NCBI RefSeq assembly: GCF_040529335.1
Contig: NZ_CP159534.1
Location: 3,906,001-3,970,000 of the forward strand
Direction: 5' to 3'
DNA length: 64,000 bases
Origin: Streptomyces sp. HUAS MG91
GTDB lineage: Bacteria; Actinomycetota; Actinomycetes; Streptomycetales; Streptomycetaceae
Shown one piece after another: positions 59,911 to 64,000 of this stretch. The notes below the pieces were generated by a model. The model was not told where the DNA came from, searched no databases, and saw only the letters and a list, made by a program, of their open reading frames with translations. Position 1 is the stretch's first letter. Every line of letters starts with the position of its first letter. A program made the position numbers and the translations under genes.

Positions 59911-60451
59911 GGGCTTGGTCTCCTGCGGTGACGGTCATGTTCATCCGGTCGATCTCGGCGCGCAGCCGGCGCCGGGCTCGGTGCAGCCGCATCGCGGCGG
60001 CGCTGCGGCTGCACTCCAGGGCGACGGCCAGCTCGTCGACGCCCAGCTCCTCCCAGGTGGTCAGGCGCAGGGCCTCCCGGTCGGCGGGGTTCAGCCGGGC
60101 CAGCGCCTCGTGGATCCAGGCGCCGGGTTCCTCGGCGTCGGGGCCCGCGACGATCTGCCGGTGGTGGGCCCGTTCGTGGTGGCCGATGCGGTCGAGGAGG
60201 CGGCGTCTGCGGCCCAGCCCGCGCACGGTGTTGGCGAGGCAGTTGCGGGCGACGGCGTACAGCCAGGGCAGCGGCGTCTCGGGCGGCAGCTCGGCCCGGC
60301 GCCGCCACGCTATGGAGAAGACGTCGGCGACGACCTCCTCGACCTCGTGGGCGGCCCCGGGGTCCAGACGGCGTGCGACGAACCGGCTGACCGCCCAGTA
60401 GTGGGCGCGGTAGGCCGCCGCGAAGGCGTCGTCCGTCGTGCTGCCGCTCAT
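59900..60451 (-). CDS. ECF RNA polymerase sigma factor
   Basis: 183 residues. Region 2: [34 protein letters not shown] and [12 protein letters not shown]; region 4: [44 protein letters not shown]. Typical SigE/RpoE size. Followed by a coupled small membrane protein. Regulon unknown. It is divergent from ctaD with 135 bp between, so control of ctaD is possible. Confidence 0.93.
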   Translation of the reverse strand: MSGSTTDDAFAAAYRAHYWAVSRFVARRLDPGAAHEVEEVVADVFSIAWRRRAELPPETPLPWLYAVARNCLANTVRGLGRRRRLLDRIGHHERAHHRQIVAGPDAEEPGAWIHEALARLNPADREALRLTTWEELGVDELAVALECSRSAAAMRLHRARRRLRAEIDRMNMTVTAGDQARDR

Positions 60452-60586
60452 GCCTGTGCCCGTGGTTCGTCCGTGCTCATGAACCGTAGGTGTCCGGCTC
60501 CGCCCCGATGTTCACAGGTGCGGTGTGTGATCTTTCGGGCGGGGGTGCGCGGTGACGTGCGGGGCGGGTCCGGACACGTACCGGGC

Positions 60587-62218
60587 ATGAGAGGAACGAA
60601 GGGCTCCAAGAAGGGCTTCAAGGCGGTGCGGTGGCTGACCACCACCGATCACAAGACCATCGGCACGCTGTATCTCGTCACGTCGTTCGGGTTCTTCTGC
60701 CTGGCCGGGGTGCTCGCGCTGTTCATGCGGGCGGAACTGGCCCGTCCCGGGACGCAGATCCTGTCGAACGAGCAGTTCAACCAGGCGTTCACGATGCACG
60801 GCACGATCATGCTGCTGATGTTCGCGACGCCGCTGTTCGCCGGGTTCGCGAACTGGATCATGCCGTTGCAGATCGGGGCGCCCGATGTGGCGTTCCCGCG
60901 GCTGAACATGTTCGCGTACTGGCTGTACCTGCTGGGTTCGCTGATCGCGGTGGGCGGGTTCCTCACGCCTCAAGGGGCCGCGGACTTCGGGTGGTTCGCG
61001 TACGCGCCGCTGTCCGACGCGGTGCACTCGCCGGGCGTCGGCGCCGACATGTGGATCATGGGGCTCGCCTTCTCCGGCTTCGGCACGATCCTGGGCTCGG
61101 TCAACTTCATCACGACGATCGTGTGCATGCGCGCGCCCGGCATGACGATGTTCCGGCTGCCGATCTTCACCTGGAACGTGCTGCTGACGGGCGTCCTCGT
61201 CCTGCTCGCCTTCCCGGTCCTCGCGGCCGCGCTGTTCGCGCTGGAGGCCGACCGGAAGTTCGGGGCGCACGTCTTCGACGCGGCGAACGGGGGCGCGCTG
61301 CTCTGGCAGCACCTCTTCTGGTTCTTCGGGCACCCCGAGGTGTACATCATCGCGCTGCCGTTCTTCGGGATCATCTCCGAGGTGATCCCGGTCTTCAGCC
61401 GCAAGCCGATCTTCGGCTACCAGGGCCTGGTGGGCGCCACCATCGCGATCGCGGGGCTTTCGGTGACGGTGTGGGCGCACCACATGTACGTCACCGGTGG
61501 CGTGCTGCTGCCCTTCTTCTCGTTCATGACGTTCCTGATCGCCGTGCCGACGGGCGTGAAGTTCTTCAACTGGATCGGCACCATGTGGCAGGGCTCGCTG
61601 TCCTTCGAGACGCCGATGCTCTACTCGATCGGGTTCCTGATCACCTTCGCCTTCGGCGGCCTGACCGGGGTGATCCTGGCGGCGCCGCCGCTGGACTTCC
61701 ACGTCGGCGAGACGTACTTCGTCGTCGCCCACTTCCACTACGTCATCTTCGGCACGGTCGTCTTCGCGATGTTCGCCGGATTCCACTTCTGGTGGCCGAA
61801 GTTCACGGGGAAGATGCTCGACGAGCGGCTCGGGAAGGTGACGTTCTGGACGCTGTTCGTCGGCTTCCACGGCACGTTCCTCGTGCAGCACTGGCTGGGG
61901 ACGCGGGGCATGCTGCGGCGGGTGCCGGACTATCTGGCCGTGGAGGGGCTGACCGGGCTCAACACGGTCTCGACGATCTTCTCGTTCGTGCTGGGCATGT
62001 CGTTCCTGCCGTTCCTCTACAACGTGTGGCGGACCGCGCAGTACGGGGAGCCGGTCGGCGTCGACGATCCGTGGGGGTACGGGCGTTCGCTGGAGTGGGT
62101 GACGTCGTGTCCGCCGCCGCGGCACAACTTCGTGGCGCTGCCGAGGATCCGTTCGGAGTCGCCGGCGTTCGACGCTGCCGCCGAGGCCCGGGCCGAGCTG
62201 GTGCGGGGTGGCGTGTGA
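60587..62218 (+). CDS. ctaD: Cytochrome c oxidase subunit I (isolated second copy)
   Basis: 543 residues, about 12 membrane helices. Metal ligands: H71 and H384 (low-spin heme), H382 (heme a3), H249 (cross-linked to Y253 in GHPEVYII), H298 and H299 for CuB. The [17 protein letters not shown] segment holds the K-channel Thr/Lys. The usual partners ctaC, ctaE, ctaF and qcr genes are absent here, so this is an extra subunit that would have to join others encoded elsewhere. It overlaps the small protein at 62215 (GTGA). The ATG at 60587 lacks a good ribosome-binding site. Confidence 0.95.
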   Translation: MRGTKGSKKGFKAVRWLTTTDHKTIGTLYLVTSFGFFCLAGVLALFMRAELARPGTQILSNEQFNQAFTMHGTIMLLMFATPLFAGFANWIMPLQIGAPDVAFPRLNMFAYWLYLLGSLIAVGGFLTPQGAADFGWFAYAPLSDAVHSPGVGADMWIMGLAFSGFGTILGSVNFITTIVCMRAPGMTMFRLPIFTWNVLLTGVLVLLAFPVLAAALFALEADRKFGAHVFDAANGGALLWQHLFWFFGHPEVYIIALPFFGIISEVIPVFSRKPIFGYQGLVGATIAIAGLSVTVWAHHMYVTGGVLLPFFSFMTFLIAVPTGVKFFNWIGTMWQGSLSFETPMLYSIGFLITFAFGGLTGVILAAPPLDFHVGETYFVVAHFHYVIFGTVVFAMFAGFHFWWPKFTGKMLDERLGKVTFWTLFVGFHGTFLVQHWLGTRGMLRRVPDYLAVEGLTGLNTVSTIFSFVLGMSFLPFLYNVWRTAQYGEPVGVDDPWGYGRSLEWVTSCPPPRHNFVALPRIRSESPAFDAAAEARAELVRGGV

Positions 62219-62538
62219 TCCGGGAGATCGAGGGGTTCTTGATGGTGGAGGCCGCGCGGGCCGAGGGGCGGGACGCCGCGCGGCGGTTCACCGAGCGGGT
62301 GCCGTGGCTGACGGAGACGCAGGCCGAGGATGTGGGGCGGGCCTATGTCGAGGGTTATCTGGAGCTGCGGCGGGAGTTGTGGCGGGACGCCGTGGGGCGG
62401 GCCGGGTCGTTGCGGGGCGAGTACGAGGAGCGGTATCGCTTGTTGAGGGGGCGTTTGCTGACCGCCGCGTGGTTCATCGGGGTCGGGGTCGCCGGGGTGA
62501 CCGGCATCGTGGTGAAGATCCTGGGGAGCACCGGCTAG
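62215..62538 (+). CDS. Small membrane protein coupled to ctaD
   Basis: 107 residues from GTG 62215 overlapping the ctaD stop. A mostly charged helical N-terminal part ([25 protein letters not shown]) and one membrane helix at about 82-103 ([20 protein letters not shown]). No known subunit IV or assembly factor signature. Coupling suggests a role with the alternative oxidase subunit. Confidence 0.75.
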   Translation: MIREIEGFLMVEAARAEGRDAARRFTERVPWLTETQAEDVGRAYVEGYLELRRELWRDAVGRAGSLRGEYEERYRLLRGRLLTAAWFIGVGVAGVTGIVVKILGSTG

Positions 62539-62560
62539 GCGCGGCTCTCGTCGTGGCTGG

Positions 62561-62650
62561 TCGCGCAGTTCCCCGCGCCCCTGAGGCATGCGCTGCGCGC
62601 AGCCTCCCCTGGATGCCGTAGGCATCTCAGGGGCGCGGGGAACTGCGCGA
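62561..62650. repeat. Dispersed Streptomyces palindrome, copy 2
   Basis: Perfect 25-bp arms (62561-62585 and 62626-62650), with outer core CGCGCAGTTCCCCGCGCCCC as at 28380, and the same inner hairpin GATGCC-gta-GGCATC (62612-62626), but with about 25 extra nt (a GCATGCGCTGCGCGCAGC segment) between arm and hairpin. It lies in inverted orientation relative to copy 1, between a convergent pair of genes. Confidence 0.95.
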
Positions 62651-62676
62651 GAAGAGGCCACCGGGCCGCGGACGAA

Positions 62677-64000
62677 CTACGACTTCGAGCGGCGGTCCCC
62701 GTGCCCCGGCCACCAGGCGGCGTGGCCGATCAGCGCGGTCAGGGCCGGAGTGAACACCATCGCCATCACGAACGCCGCGATCACGATCCCGAACGACAAC
62801 GCGAACCCCATCTGGGAGAGCGTCGAGTTCCCGGCCAGCATCAGCGTGGCGAAGGTACCGGCCAGAATGACCCCCGCCGAGGCGATCGTCGGCCCGGAAT
62901 GGCGCACCGCGGTGCCGGCCGCGTCATGCGGACTCCGCCCGGCCCGGGCTTCTTCGCGCAGCCGCGACACCATCAGGATGTTGTAGTCGGTGCCGAGCGC
63001 GACCACGAACAAGTACATGATCACGGGGAGCATGAACATCAGCCCGGGCTGGCTGCCGATCTGCGTGAACAGGAAGGACGTGGCCCCGAGCGTGGCGCCG
63101 AACCCGAGCGCCACCGACGCCATCAGGTACCAGGGCGCGACCAGACTGCGCAGCAGCAGACCCAGGATGACCATGATGCAGAGCGCGGCGACGGGGAAGA
63201 CCACGGAGTAGTCCCGGTCGACGGCCTTGTTGATGTCGACGTAGACGGCGGTGATGCCGCCGACCAGGGCCTTGGTGCCGTCCGGCGCGTTCGCTTGGGC
63301 GGCGGGCCGCAGGTCGTTCCGGACGGTGGACATGGCGGCGTCGGAGGCCGGCGGATCGTCGAGGATCACGCTGTAGGCCGCGGCGGTGCCGTCGGTACTG
63401 CGCGTGGCCGCGCCGACGGTGCCGACCCCGTCGACCTCGGACAGCGACTTCCGGAAGGCGGCGGTCTGCGCCACCGTGAGCGGGGTGTCCGAGTCCGACG
63501 TCAGATAGACGCTGGTGGGGTCGGTGGTGCCCGCGGGGAAGCCCTTCTCCAGGTCCTTCAGCGCGACCATGGACTCCTTGGTCTTGGGCAGCGAGGAGGT
63601 GGAGAGGTCGAAGTTGGCCTTGTAGCCGAGGGCGCCGAGCGCGAGGACGGCCATGACGAGCGCGGAGACCAGCGCCCACACGGCGGGCCGCCGCCCGATC
63701 GCCCCGCCGAGCCGGGCGAACCCCGTACCGGCCGGCTCCCGCTGCCAGGACTTGGACGGCCAGAACACCCTCGTACCGAGCAGCGAGACGACCGCCGGGA
63801 CCAGCGTCAGGCCCGCGCACAGCGTCACGAACACGGCGATGGCGAGCGCCGGGCCCATCGACTTGAGCATGCCGAGGGTGGAGAGCGCGAGGGCCGCGAA
63901 CGCGACGATGACCGCTCCGGCCGCCGAGGTGATGGCCTCGCCGACCCGTTCCACGGCGTGCACCATGCCGGACTTCGGGTCCTCGCCCGCGCGCAGCGCC
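62677..64000 (-). CDS. MMPL-family RND transporter (N-terminal part outside window)
   Basis: The frame runs off the right edge; the visible 440 or so residues are the C-terminal part. Helices near the start (ALALSTLGMLKSMGPALAIAVF) end the first RND half, then a large periplasmic-type domain with TSVYLTSDSDTPLT follows, then the second bundle including VALGTDYNILMVSRLREE (GxDY motif) and GPTIASAGVILAGTFATLML. MmpL proteins export lipids or pigments driven by protons. C-terminus KS after a basic patch. Regulator not visible. Confidence 0.93.
   Translation of the reverse strand, partial: ALRAGEDPKSGMVHAVERVGEAITSAAGAVIVAFAALALSTLGMLKSMGPALAIAVFVTLCAGLTLVPAVVSLLGTRVFWPSKSWQREPAGTGFARLGGAIGRRPAVWALVSALVMAVLALGALGYKANFDLSTSSLPKTKESMVALKDLEKGFPAGTTDPTSVYLTSDSDTPLTVAQTAAFRKSLSEVDGVGTVGAATRSTDGTAAAYSVILDDPPASDAAMSTVRNDLRPAAQANAPDGTKALVGGITAVYVDINKAVDRDYSVVFPVAALCIMVILGLLLRSLVAPWYLMASVALGFGATLGATSFLFTQIGSQPGLMFMLPVIMYLFVVALGTDYNILMVSRLREEARAGRSPHDAAGTAVRHSGPTIASAGVILAGTFATLMLAGNSTLSQMGFALSFGIVIAAFVMAMVFTPALTALIGHAAWWPGHGDRRSKS

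Noticed and set aside
1..64000. CRISPR arrays or insertion sequences
   Set aside because: No regularly spaced identical repeats of 24-40 bp with unique spacers, and no transposase reading frame found; the repeats seen are short tandem units or palindromes.

Overview
The window is a piece of the chromosome of a Streptomyces or very close relative. GC content is very high with strongly G/C-biased third codon positions, starts are often GTG, and many starts appear leaderless. Marker genes are wblA, a chaplin, the Streptomyces-type 224-residue Crp, a zinc-free S14/L28 pair, and dispersed palindromes based on CGCGCAGTTCCCCGCGCCCC. There is no rRNA, prophage, insertion sequence or CRISPR array.

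Left part (1-36930): a deeply conserved actinobacterial block. Gene for gene it follows the Mycobacterium tuberculosis order Rv3649 to Rv3683. It runs: helicase (DUF1998), tight-adherence (Tad) pilus genes with a Flp-like pilin, an Ssd/CpaE-like protein, a 6C small RNA, a HAD phosphatase, acetyl-CoA synthetase, NhaA, holin-X membrane protein, epoxide-hydrolase-like protein, MarP serine protease, CoA-pyrophosphatase Nudix, endonuclease III, Crp, metallo-beta-lactamase, Nudix, RidA, DUF4177, two Get3/ArsA-like ATPases, WblA (WhiB4), PonA-type penicillin-binding protein and a membrane phosphoesterase. Streptomyces-specific insertions include a SulP-carbonic anhydrase fusion, a secreted deacetylase-like lipoprotein, a CooC-like ATPase, a nucleotidyltransferase and an ECF41/SigJ-like sigma factor.

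Middle part (36979-49534): starts with tRNA-Pro(CGG) and becomes accessory. It holds DUF5994, GNAT, SHOCT and DUF6325 proteins, a short chaplin, and an inverted pair of fasciclin proteins (one lipoprotein, one secreted). Next come a membrane-anchored sulfite-oxidase-like molybdoenzyme, a heptad-repeat protein, the zinc-response genes rpmB2-rpsN2 opposite a COG0523 gene, and a large AAA/LuxR regulator. The most notable signal is a promoter-like element, CCAATCC-16 nt-CGGAT(T/A), found with the same spacing and correct orientation before the chaplin, both fasciclins and the molybdoenzyme. It suggests one ECF-sigma regulon of surface and redox proteins.

Right part (49778-64000): a MacB/FtsX-type ABC exporter, a LemA/DUF2207 pair, a VOC protein, and a GDT1-type Mn exporter behind a yybP-ykoY Mn riboswitch. 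A TetR-FAD dehydrogenase-SDR operon follows, behind a 35-bp perfect palindrome. The window ends with an ECF sigma factor and small membrane partner, an isolated second ctaD (cytochrome oxidase subunit I) with a coupled small membrane protein, and the C-terminal part of an MMPL transporter running off the edge.
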